A stretch of DNA of 5,620 nt. Origin: Ahrensia sp. GTDB taxonomy: Bacteria; Pseudomonadota; Alphaproteobacteria; Rhizobiales; Rhizobiaceae. Shown piece after piece: positions 1 to 5,620 of the stretch. The position numbers and the translations under genes were made by a program. The stretch spans positions 1-5,620 of the forward strand of contig QILU01000014.1 of the NCBI GenBank assembly GCA_003233475.1. Reading direction: 5' to 3'. The notes under the pieces are model-generated. The model was not told where the DNA came from, ran no database searches, and was given only the letters and a program-made list of their open reading frames with translations. Positions within the stretch are counted from its first letter, which is position 1. The number at the start of each line of letters is the position of its first letter.

Positions 1-320
1 TGGTGAAACGCGATTTTGAAACCGTTTTTGCTGATGGGGTAGATTGCATTTTAACCCCCGCCACCCCCTCCGCTGCGTTTGCGATTGGCGACGAGGAAAT
101 GGCTGCCGACCCGGTAAAAATGTTCTTGAATGACGTGTTCACCGTTACCGTGAACATGGCTGGCCTGCCAGGAATTTCGGTGCCTGCCGGGCTTTCAAAT
201 GAGGGCCTGCCGCTTGGATTGCAGCTCATTGGCAAGCCGTTTGAGGAAGGTACATTGTTTCAGGCCGGTGAAGTGATTGAAAAAGCCGCTGGTCGGTTTG
301 GCGCTGAAAAGTGGTGGTGA
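1..320 (+). CDS. gatA: Glu-tRNA(Gln)/Asp-tRNA(Asn) amidotransferase subunit A, C-terminal part
   Basis: This is the last 105 codons of GatA; the gene runs in from the left edge, with bases 1-2 ending a codon, and stops with TGA at 318-320. GatA is the amidase-signature glutaminase of the cytoplasmic GatCAB complex. It frees ammonia from glutamine, and GatB uses it to amidate Glu-tRNA(Gln) or Asp-tRNA(Asn). The Ser-cisSer-Lys catalytic residues lie upstream of the window and cannot be checked. What is visible is the typical GatA tail: KRDFE near the start, then [10 protein letters not shown], then [17 protein letters not shown] and ISVPAG, then [15 protein letters not shown]. The GTG at position 3 is an internal valine codon, not a start. 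A serine hydrolase gene begins 35 bases after the stop, close enough for read-through transcription. gatB lies about 3.5 kb downstream rather than adjacent. Confidence 0.95.
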   Translation, partial: VKRDFETVFADGVDCILTPATPSAAFAIGDEEMAADPVKMFLNDVFTVTVNMAGLPGISVPAGLSNEGLPLGLQLIGKPFEEGTLFQAGEVIEKAAGRFGAEKWW

Positions 321-346
321 GTGGAATTGCGTTTTGGTAAAATTCT

Positions 347-350
347 GGAG
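347..350 (+). promoter_or_regulatory. Ribosome binding site of the serine hydrolase
   Basis: GGAG sits 5 bases before the ATG at 356. It supports this start over any alternative and fits translation from a transcript that continues from gatA. Confidence 0.6.
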
Positions 351-355
351 CGGGC

Positions 356-1573
356 ATGAGACGAATTTTTAAGTGGCTCGGATTGATATTTGCTACCCTT
401 GTGGTGGTGGCTCTTATTTGGGCAGCGTTTAACATCGACCGCCTGAAGCGGTTGAATGCCGTCAACACGCTTTTTGCCGAAGATAATATTATCGGCAATT
501 TTTCCAACATGAAAGATGCCTTTGCCTTTGCACCAATCGAAGATACGGGGGATGTGGAAGAGTGGGTTGTCGCACTAAAACCCTTGTCTAAAACATATTT
601 GCAAAACGGCAAAACCAAATCATCAAAAGAATGGCTGGATAATTCTAAGACGACCTCCATGCTGGTGGTACAAAACGGGATTATTACCCACGAGAGTTAT
701 GGCCTGGGAACGGGGCCGGATGATCTGCGCATATCGTGGTCGGTGGCAAAATCGTTTCTCTCGGTCGCATTTGGAATTGCGGTGGAACAAGGATTGATCA
801 ATCTGGACGATCCCGTCGATAAATACGTCCCTAAGCTGAAAACTTCCGGATACAAAGGGGTGTCCGTGCGCAGCGTTTTGAACATGTCCTCCGGCGTAAA
901 ATTTAATGAGGATTATCTTGATTTCTGGTCTGATATTAAAAGGATGGGGAGGGTTCTGGCGCTGGGTGGTTCCATGGATGAATTCGCCATTTCCATTGAA
1001 GGGCGCGAACGCGAGCAGGGGACTGCGCGCCAATATGTTTCCATCGACACCCATGTGCTTTCCATGGTGTTGCGGGCGGCAACGGGGGAAAAGCTGATCA
1101 GCTATGTAGGGCGGAATATTGTCTCTCCAATTGGTTTCAAACGCGCGCCTTATTATACAACCGATGGTTATGGCACCGCATTTGCCCTTGGGGGGCTGAA
1201 CATAGCAACCCGCGATTTCGCCCGTTTCGGGCAGATGATCCTTAATGGAGGGATATGGCGGGGAAACAGAATTGTGTCGGCTGATTGGATAAAAAAATCA
1301 ACCACCATAAGCGCACCAAAGGCAGCGAATGGAGATGGCTGGGGTTATGGATACCAGTGGTGGATTCCGCCGGGTTCCGCCGAAAACGGGGGGGATTTTC
1401 TGGCCCGCGGGGTGTATGGACAATATGTTTATGTCAATCCGAAATACCGCACAGTAATTGTAAAAACCTCGGCTGATAGAGCCTTTAAGGAATTACAAAA
1501 AGACGGAAGCAGCGCCCACGAAAATTCCGTGGCTCTGTTTCGCGCCATCGCGGTTCAAAACGCAGAAAATTAA
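356..1573 (+). CDS. Membrane-anchored serine hydrolase, class C beta-lactamase/NylB-like family
   Basis: A 405-residue protein of the beta-lactamase-related serine hydrolase family (Pfam Beta-lactamase, COG1680), which includes class C beta-lactamases, EstB-type esterases, DD-peptidases and the 6-aminohexanoate-dimer hydrolase NylB. Residues 2-3 are RR, and about 7-25 form a hydrophobic segment without a clear cleavage site, so a signal anchor with the domain in the periplasm is likely. The nucleophile motif SxxK is S129-V-A-K132, in the context RISWSVAKS. The second motif is Y227-V-S229 (QYVS), as in the Y-x-S/N box. Residues 271-299 carry the family block GGLNIATRDFARFGQMILNGG. The usual third box (KTG/HTG) is not present; its place is taken by ARGVYGQ at 350-356, followed by YVYVNP. 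This Y-x-S plus G-x-x-GQ pattern is closer to NylB-like and esterase members than to true beta-lactamases. The substrate cannot be told; calling it an antibiotic resistance enzyme is not justified. Confidence 0.85.
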   Translation: MRRIFKWLGLIFATLVVVALIWAAFNIDRLKRLNAVNTLFAEDNIIGNFSNMKDAFAFAPIEDTGDVEEWVVALKPLSKTYLQNGKTKSSKEWLDNSKTTSMLVVQNGIITHESYGLGTGPDDLRISWSVAKSFLSVAFGIAVEQGLINLDDPVDKYVPKLKTSGYKGVSVRSVLNMSSGVKFNEDYLDFWSDIKRMGRVLALGGSMDEFAISIEGREREQGTARQYVSIDTHVLSMVLRAATGEKLISYVGRNIVSPIGFKRAPYYTTDGYGTAFALGGLNIATRDFARFGQMILNGGIWRGNRIVSADWIKKSTTISAPKAANGDGWGYGYQWWIPPGSAENGGDFLARGVYGQYVYVNPKYRTVIVKTSADRAFKELQKDGSSAHENSVALFRAIAVQNAEN

Positions 1574-1590
1574 CTCTTTGTTTGTTTGCG

Positions 1591-1603
1591 CAACCTATGG
1601 TTG
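1591..1603 (+). repeat. Short perfect inverted repeat ahead of the diguanylate cyclase gene
   Basis: CAACC-TAT-GGTTG is a perfect 5-base inverted repeat around a 3-base centre, in the 55-base gap between the serine hydrolase and the cyclase. It lacks a following T-run, so it is not a convincing terminator. It could be a small operator or an RNA hairpin just before the ribosome binding site. A repeat this short may also be chance. Confidence 0.3.
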
Positions 1604-1615
1604 AGTGAATTTATC

Positions 1616-1622
1616 AAAAGGG
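1616..1622 (+). promoter_or_regulatory. Ribosome binding site deciding the cyclase start
   Basis: AAAAGGG lies 6 bases before the ATG at 1629. The alternative in-frame GTG at 1605 has no comparable purine-rich site upstream (only CCTATGGTTGA), so the ATG is the better start. Confidence 0.5.
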
Positions 1623-1628
1623 CCGATT

Positions 1629-2852
1629 ATGGAAAAAGAGCTGATTATCGGGCTCTTGAACCCGGTGATGTCTTTTCTCTTTGCCATGACCTTCTTTGTA
1701 TTTTGGTCAAAGCAGAAATCCCGCACCTATATATTGGGCATGTCTGCGGCATTTCTTGCCAGCGGAACCGGTCGGGTATTCGCTCATTTTGTGTATGAAA
1801 CGACCTCGATTGAAAGCCTTTTTATCAGCAATGGTTGTTATGTTTTGGGTGTGTCGTTAATTTTTTGGGCGCTTTACAAACGGGCCGGGCTTAATGCTCC
1901 GTTAAAACTGCTTGTCGGAGTCGGCATCGTTGGAACCCTGACAGCAGGGTATGTTGCCATGAATACGCCCATATTGAATATGCGGATACTGATTGAAAAC
2001 TCGCTTATGGGAACGATGTTTGCCATTGGTGCCTGGCACCTGCGGGATTCAGCGAGACGCGACGGTATTGAGGCTTTTTTGTTTTGGGTCATTACCTTAA
2101 TTGCGATTCAGTTTATTGTAACACCCCAGATTACCTTAAGGATTGACGGCCCTATTACCAATGAGACCTATGCAGATTCCATCCACCGGTTTGTTGTCGG
2201 ATTTTCGACTGCAATTTCGTTGCTCATTCTGGCACTTTCATTAATTGGGACCTGTGTCAGCGATTTGATCACGGATGTGAAACGCATTTCCATGCGAGAC
2301 CATCTGACCGGTTTGAAGAACCGGGCGGTGTTTGAAGAGGAAGCGGGAAAGCAAATCGCCCAGCTGCGGCGTACTCCGCTGCCCTATAGTCTGCTGGTGA
2401 TCGATATTGATAATTTTAAGAAAATAAACGATGAGTTCGGCCACCCGGCGGGGGATGCGGTGATCAAGGCTTTCGGGGAAGCAATTTCCGATTCTGTTCG
2501 CGATAGCGATTTGGCGGGGCGTGTGGGGGGTGAGGAATTTTGTGTGGTGCTTTGGAATGCCGATGGTAAGGGCGCAAGAATATTTGCCGAAGGGTTGCGC
2601 ACCTATTTTAGCAGTCTGGTGATTCCGGCTCTTCCCGTTGGCAGGTTTGTGACCGCCAGCATTGGAATTGCAACAATAGAAAAAAACGAAAATTATCTTT
2701 CCCTTTATACCAGGGCAGATAATGCGCTTTACCGCGCAAAACGCCAGGGGCGCAACATGGTTACGCTGGATGAGGAAACGGGCGCAACCGACGTCGACGA
2801 AAGAGCGTCAGGGAATGTTGTTCCCGATAGGAAATCGCAGAGCGTGGCCTGA
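1629..2852 (+). CDS. Membrane-bound diguanylate cyclase (GGDEF domain)
   Basis: This 407-residue protein is predicted to make the second messenger cyclic di-GMP from two GTP at the inner membrane. The first 210 residues hold about seven hydrophobic segments (roughly 6-26, 33-51, 64-84, 91-111, 119-137, 148-167, 187-209), a MASE-like sensor layout that I cannot assign to a named family. The GGDEF domain covers about 218-382. It begins with RDHLTGLKNR and has the metal-binding D259 in IDIDNFK, the guanine-contacting N267 and D276 (GHPAGD), and the signature GGEEF at 300-304 with metal-binding E302. The inhibitory-site RxxD is intact (R291-D-S-D294), five residues before GGEEF, so product feedback is expected. 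These spacings match those of PleD exactly. No EAL or HD-GYP domain is attached. The last 25 residues are polar and look disordered. The start is taken as ATG 1629; GTG 1605 would add eight residues. The gene is 55 bases behind the hydrolase and may be co-transcribed. Confidence 0.93.
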   Translation: MEKELIIGLLNPVMSFLFAMTFFVFWSKQKSRTYILGMSAAFLASGTGRVFAHFVYETTSIESLFISNGCYVLGVSLIFWALYKRAGLNAPLKLLVGVGIVGTLTAGYVAMNTPILNMRILIENSLMGTMFAIGAWHLRDSARRDGIEAFLFWVITLIAIQFIVTPQITLRIDGPITNETYADSIHRFVVGFSTAISLLILALSLIGTCVSDLITDVKRISMRDHLTGLKNRAVFEEEAGKQIAQLRRTPLPYSLLVIDIDNFKKINDEFGHPAGDAVIKAFGEAISDSVRDSDLAGRVGGEEFCVVLWNADGKGARIFAEGLRTYFSSLVIPALPVGRFVTASIGIATIEKNENYLSLYTRADNALYRAKRQGRNMVTLDEETGATDVDERASGNVVPDRKSQSVA

Positions 2853-2869
2853 TTTCGTCTAATGATAAG

Positions 2870-2898
2870 TTGTCAGCGTTTGATTCCGTAAATAGAAT
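2870..2898 (+). promoter_or_regulatory. Sigma-70-type promoter of the 2OG oxygenase gene
   Basis: TTGTCA (2870-2875) and TAGAAT (2893-2898) each match the -35 and -10 consensus at five of six positions, and are separated by exactly 17 bases. It lies in the non-coding gap after the cyclase stop. Transcription would begin near 2905, giving a leader of about 25 bases to the ATG at 2931. This argues that the oxygenase can be expressed independently of the genes before it. Confidence 0.6.
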
Positions 2899-2920
2899 AG
2901 CGCAGGTGATTGACTGAAAC

Positions 2921-2924
2921 AGGG
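2921..2924 (+). promoter_or_regulatory. Ribosome binding site deciding the oxygenase start
   Basis: AGGG lies 6 bases before the ATG at 2931. The in-frame TTG at 2910 would sit almost on the predicted transcription start and has AGGTG directly abutting it, too close to work, so the ATG is preferred. Confidence 0.5.
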
Positions 2925-2930
2925 TGTTGC

Positions 2931-3710
2931 ATGACCTTCGATGACATTGTTGATGTGGACAATTACGATCCGTCAAACTCGAAATTTGTTTCCCGGTGTA
3001 CCCGCATCCTAAATGAAGACGGGGTTTTGTGCCTGCCCGGTTATTTAACCTCACAAGCCTTAAAAATCTTGCATTTGGAAGCCGTAAGCAGCCAGGAAAA
3101 AGCGTTTTATTGTGAAACCAGCCATTCGGTTTATCTGACATCGCACGATACTACATTTCCCGATGATCACCCTAAAAATCGTCAGGTTATTTCAAGTAAA
3201 GGAATTATTGGCGACGATGATGTTTCAAAAGAATCCGTTTTGCGCGTTCTTTATGATTCAGAGGATTTTCGCGGCTTTATTAAAAGTGTAACCGGCGAAA
3301 CCAGTTTGCATTCCTACACCGATCCACTGTCATCAATAAATATTCATTATGCCAAATTTGGTCAGGAACTGGGGTGGCATTTTGACAATTCAGAATTTGC
3401 CATCACCCTGCTCATTCACAAACCAGAAAAAGGGTCGCGGTTCGAGTTTGTAAAAAACCTGCGGGATTCAAAAGTCGAAGAAATGAATTTTCAACGGGTC
3501 GGTCAATTATTGAATGGTGAAATTACGCCGCAGTATTTGCCGATGGAGCCTGGAACACTGGTGCTTTTTCGGGGGCGGGATTCCATTCACCGGGTCTCCC
3601 CCAACGAAAGTGAAGAAACCCGCATGTTGGCAGTTTTGGCCTATAACTCTCAACCGGGTGTAGAACTTTCAAAAAGCGCGAGAATGACCTTTTTTGGTCG
3701 ATTAAGTTAG
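2931..3710 (+). CDS. Fe(II)/2-oxoglutarate-dependent oxygenase, BesD/HalD-like, probable hydroxylase
   Basis: This 259-residue protein has the double-stranded beta-helix iron site of non-haem Fe(II)/2-oxoglutarate oxygenases. The facial triad is H150-F-D152 (GWHFDNSEFAITLL) and H220 (SIHRVSP), with R231 (ETRML) placed to bind 2-oxoglutarate. The surroundings resemble, from memory, the family annotated as HalD/BesD halogenases: DDHPKNR near 78-84, SINIHYAKFGQELGWHFD, RFEFVKNLRD, PGTLVLFRGRDSIHRV, LAYNSQPGVELS and a C-terminal FFGR. BesD and relatives chlorinate free amino acids and have glycine at the third position of HxG, leaving a site for chloride. Here aspartate is present, so hydroxylation is the likelier reaction. 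The substrate, perhaps a free amino acid, is inference. The protein has no signal peptide or membrane segment and should be cytoplasmic. Hand counts give about 39% GC over 3061-3360, against about 53% in sampled gatB lines, consistent with acquisition by transfer. The ATG start gives a typical family length; TTG 2910 would add seven residues. Confidence 0.82.
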   Translation: MTFDDIVDVDNYDPSNSKFVSRCTRILNEDGVLCLPGYLTSQALKILHLEAVSSQEKAFYCETSHSVYLTSHDTTFPDDHPKNRQVISSKGIIGDDDVSKESVLRVLYDSEDFRGFIKSVTGETSLHSYTDPLSSINIHYAKFGQELGWHFDNSEFAITLLIHKPEKGSRFEFVKNLRDSKVEEMNFQRVGQLLNGEITPQYLPMEPGTLVLFRGRDSIHRVSPNESEETRMLAVLAYNSQPGVELSKSARMTFFGRLS

Positions 3711-3798
3711 CGTTTTTCACCATTCATCTTGTTCTTTTCCCGCGATTGATTTAGCCACTGTGGAAGACTAATTTATTTTATTAAAACCCGGAATAACC

Positions 3799-5295
3799 AT
3801 GACAGAACTCGTTGATGTGCGCACACCCAATCCGGATCACTTTTTTCCGGGCGAAGATCACGAGTGGGAACTGGTGGTGGGGCTGGAAGTCCACGCCCAG
3901 GTAACGTCTAACGCGAAATTGTTTTCGGGGGCTTCCACCAAATTTGGCAACGAGCAGAATTCAAATGTTTCTCTTGTCGATGCCGCCATGCCGGGCATGT
4001 TGCCGGTTATCAACGAGGAATGCGTTCGTCAGGCGGTTAAAACCGGCCTTGGCTTGAACGCCAAAATTAACAACCGGTCTGTGTTCGATCGCAAAAATTA
4101 TTTCTATCCCGACCTTCCCCAAGGCTACCAGATCAGCCAATTCAAGGATCCGATTGTGGGAGAAGGAATCATCACCATTCAGGTGGGGCCGGACAAAGAG
4201 GGGAATTTTGAAAGCGTTGATATCGGCGTGGAGCGCCTGCATTTGGAACAGGACGCGGGTAAATCCATGCACGACCAACACCCCACAATGAGTTTTGTGG
4301 ACTTAAACCGCTCCGGTGTGGCGTTGATGGAAATCGTTTCCAAACCGGACATCCGCTCCATTGAAGAAGCCAAGGCCTATGTCACCAAGCTGCGTTCCAT
4401 CGTGCGTTATCTTGGCACTTGCGATGGAAATATGGATCAGGGTTCCATGCGGGCCGATGTGAATATCTCCGTGCGCAAACCCGGTGGTGAATTTGGCACA
4501 AGGTGCGAAATAAAAAACGTCAACTCCATCCGTTTTATGGGCCAGGCCATTGACTATGAAGCCCGTCGCCAGATTGAAATTTTGGAAGATGGTGGTTCAA
4601 TTGATCAGGAAACCCGCCTGTTCGACCCCGTAAAAGGGGAAACCCGTTCCATGCGCTCCAAAGAAGAGGCCCATGATTATCGCTATTTCCCCGACCCGGA
4701 TTTATTACCACTTGAGTTTGACGATGCCTATGTGGAAGCCATTCGCAAAACTTTGCCGGAACTGCCGGATGAAAAACGCGCCCGTTTTCAAAGCGAAGGA
4801 TTGTCCGAATATGACAGCTCCATTTTGGTTTCCGACAAAGCCGTTGCTGATTATTATGAGCAGGTGGCTAAGGGCCGCGATGCAAAGATCGCCGCGAACT
4901 GGGTGATCAATGATCTGCTTGGGGCCTTGAACAAGGTCGGAAAAGATATTGAAACCAGTCCCGTATCGGCTGAGCAATTGGGCAAAATTGTTGACTTAAT
5001 CAAGGACGACACCATCAGCGGCAAGATTGCCAAGGACCTGTTTGAGATCGTTTGGAACGAGGGCGGCGACCCGGCAAAAATTGTTGAAGAACGGGACATG
5101 GGGCAGGTGACTGATACTGGGGCGATTGAAGCTGCTGTGGACGAAATTATGGCCGCGAACCCTGACAAGGTTGAGCAGGCGAGAGAAAAACCGAATATGA
5201 TCGGCTGGTTCGTGGGGCAGGTAATGAAGGCGACCGGGGGCAAAGCCAATCCGCAGGCGGTGAACGAATTGCTGCGCAAAAAGATTGGCGGGTAA
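3799..5295 (+). CDS. gatB: Aspartyl/glutamyl-tRNA(Asn/Gln) amidotransferase subunit B
   Basis: This is a complete 498-residue GatB, the kinase-amidotransferase subunit of cytoplasmic GatCAB. It phosphorylates the misacylated Glu or Asp on the tRNA with ATP and transfers ammonia delivered from GatA. The cradle domain shows all family blocks: GLEVHAQV (28-35; E30 and H32 are metal-site residues), AMPGMLP (63-69), [17 protein letters not shown] (97-113, with K99), [11 protein letters not shown] (146-156), [17 protein letters not shown] (168-184), [14 protein letters not shown] (209-222), [10 protein letters not shown] (234-243) and [13 protein letters not shown] (293-304). The C-terminal helical/YqeY-like tail that binds the tRNA covers about 350-497 and ends [15 protein letters not shown]. 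The N-terminal extension of about 24 residues is slightly long but ordinary. The start is ATG 3799, with a weak GGA 6 bases upstream. An 88-base gap follows the oxygenase, so the gene may have its own promoter, although none is clear. Confidence 0.98.
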   Translation: MTELVDVRTPNPDHFFPGEDHEWELVVGLEVHAQVTSNAKLFSGASTKFGNEQNSNVSLVDAAMPGMLPVINEECVRQAVKTGLGLNAKINNRSVFDRKNYFYPDLPQGYQISQFKDPIVGEGIITIQVGPDKEGNFESVDIGVERLHLEQDAGKSMHDQHPTMSFVDLNRSGVALMEIVSKPDIRSIEEAKAYVTKLRSIVRYLGTCDGNMDQGSMRADVNISVRKPGGEFGTRCEIKNVNSIRFMGQAIDYEARRQIEILEDGGSIDQETRLFDPVKGETRSMRSKEEAHDYRYFPDPDLLPLEFDDAYVEAIRKTLPELPDEKRARFQSEGLSEYDSSILVSDKAVADYYEQVAKGRDAKIAANWVINDLLGALNKVGKDIETSPVSAEQLGKIVDLIKDDTISGKIAKDLFEIVWNEGGDPAKIVEERDMGQVTDTGAIEAAVDEIMAANPDKVEQAREKPNMIGWFVGQVMKATGGKANPQAVNELLRKKIGG

Positions 5296-5357
5296 TGACG
5301 TTGAATATGAATGAGCCCCTGCTGGAAGAATGGTTTTTCTCCCACTGGCGCGCATAA
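5295..5357 (+). CDS. Possible 20-codon ORF overlapping the gatB stop
   Basis: The gatB stop and a new ATG share bases in TAATG, a layout that permits translational coupling. The frame runs 20 codons to TAA at 5355-5357 and encodes a short peptide rich in Glu and aromatics (ending EEWFFSHWRA). The ribosome binding site is poor, and internal TTG and ATG codons also lie in frame. I recognise no family. It may be chance, a decayed gene end, or a coupled micro-ORF. Confidence 0.15.
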   Translation: MTLNMNEPLLEEWFFSHWRA

Positions 5358-5359
5358 AA

Positions 5360-5383
5360 ACACCGGAGCAGTTGTTTCGGTGT
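5360..5383 (+). other. Hairpin downstream of gatB, possible weak terminator
   Basis: ACACCGGAG pairs with TTTCGGTGT around a CAGTTG loop: 9 base pairs including two G-U pairs. It is about 65 bases past the gatB stop. On the + strand no T-run follows (GAATTTG), so it is at best a weak terminator or an mRNA 3' stabiliser. Read on the - strand, the core 6-bp stem is followed by five Ts, which looks more like a terminator, but no - strand gene lies in the window to use it. Confidence 0.35.
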
Positions 5384-5522
5384 GAATTTGCGCGAGGAAG
5401 TTGATAAAAGCTGGACTTCTCCCCGAATTCAGACCAAAAGAACACCCAGACGTAATGCGATTTCGTGATTGCGGTGCGAACAATTTCTGATCGGCATTGA
5501 GCCAGAAAAGAAGCCTGAAAGC

Positions 5523-5620
5523 ATGAAAAATTTCTTCCTGCAATTTTTTACCTGGTGGCACGGGCAAACCCTTGGAACCCGGTTTTTCACCTGGCGCAAA
5601 GGCGAGCGCGTTGGTGAAGA
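5523..5620 (+). CDS. NDUFA12 (B17.2)-like NADH:ubiquinone oxidoreductase subunit, N-terminal part
   Basis: Thirty-two complete codons are visible before the right edge, starting at ATG 5523. The peptide begins MKNFF and continues FTWWHGQTLGTRFFTWRKG, then ERVGE. This is the strongly conserved N-terminus of the NDUFA12/B17.2 family, small proteins of roughly 120-150 residues. In mitochondria this is an accessory subunit on the matrix arm of complex I; alphaproteobacterial homologues are associated with their own complex I. The many Trp and Phe residues and the basic RKGER patch are typical. The Shine-Dalgarno sequence is weak: only the purine-rich AGAAAAGAAG at 5504-5513 and GAAAG nearer the ATG. 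No in-frame stop separates the ATG from the codons just upstream, but no better start is seen there. It is separated from gatB by 227 bases that contain only the micro-ORF and the hairpin. Confidence 0.88.
   Translation, partial: MKNFFLQFFTWWHGQTLGTRFFTWRKGERVGE

Noticed and set aside
3..5. GTG at position 3 as the start of a short gene
   Set aside because: The protein from here is the internal C-terminal part of GatA, whose frame is open to the left edge, so GTG is an internal valine codon.
226..1054. Two - strand open frames of about 143 codons opposite gatA and the serine hydrolase
   Set aside because: Both are antisense to well-supported coding sequence, have no ribosome binding sites of note and no recognisable protein motifs.
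1577..1588. TTTG repeated three times after the serine hydrolase stop
   Set aside because: Three copies of a tetranucleotide are too few to argue for phase variation, and no hairpin precedes them to make a terminator.
1586..1798. + strand frame of 70 codons overlapping the start of the cyclase
   Set aside because: It overlaps the diguanylate cyclase in another frame, where the cyclase frame encodes clear membrane segments. The alternative peptide matches nothing I know.
3686..3699. GACC-TTTTTT-GGTC inverted repeat at the end of the oxygenase gene
   Set aside because: The stem is only 4 base pairs, lies inside the coding sequence, and has no following T-run, so it is not a credible terminator.
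3746..3774. Possible gatB promoter, TTGATT-17-TAATTT
   Set aside because: It matches only four of six and three of six consensus positions in an AT-rich gap, where such matches are expected by chance.
4854..5567. Long - strand open frame of 237 codons opposite the end of gatB and the downstream gap
   Set aside because: It lies antisense to the conserved C-terminal part of gatB and the start of the NDUFA12-like gene. Its translation is low-complexity (rich in Ser, Pro, Phe) and resembles no family. The open frame is a by-product of gatB codon use.

Overview
The window looks like a chromosomal segment of an alphaproteobacterium of moderate GC. The two best phylogenetic clues are a GatCAB amidotransferase with an alphaproteobacterial-looking GatB, and, at the right edge, the start of a homologue of the mitochondrial complex I subunit NDUFA12 (B17.2), which among bacteria is characteristic of Alphaproteobacteria. 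Genus and species cannot be read from the sequence. All recognised genes are on the + strand, and there are no tRNA, rRNA, CRISPR or insertion-sequence signals.

Layout: (1) 1-320 is the C-terminal end of gatA. (2) 356-1573 is a membrane-anchored serine hydrolase of the class C beta-lactamase/NylB-like fold, 35 bases behind gatA with a good ribosome binding site. (3) 1629-2852 is a diguanylate cyclase: about seven membrane segments followed by a GGDEF domain with complete active-site and inhibitory-site residues. (4) 2931-3710 is a non-haem Fe(II)/2-oxoglutarate oxygenase that resembles the BesD/HalD amino-acid halogenase family but keeps the carboxylate iron ligand (HxD), so it is more likely a hydroxylase. 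It has its own well-formed sigma-70-type promoter and lower GC than gatB. (5) 3799-5295 is complete gatB. (6) 5296-5522 is non-coding apart from a 20-codon ORF touching the gatB stop, and holds one hairpin. (7) 5523-5620 is the 5' end of the NDUFA12-like gene.

How it fits together: GatA and GatB form one enzyme (with GatC, presumably upstream) that amidates misacylated Glu-tRNA(Gln) and/or Asp-tRNA(Asn). The three genes between them have no obvious role in tRNA amidation, so they read as accessory cargo lodged between conserved housekeeping genes. There is no clear sign that the three form one pathway. The most interesting item is the BesD/HalD-like oxygenase; I see no convincing new multi-gene system.
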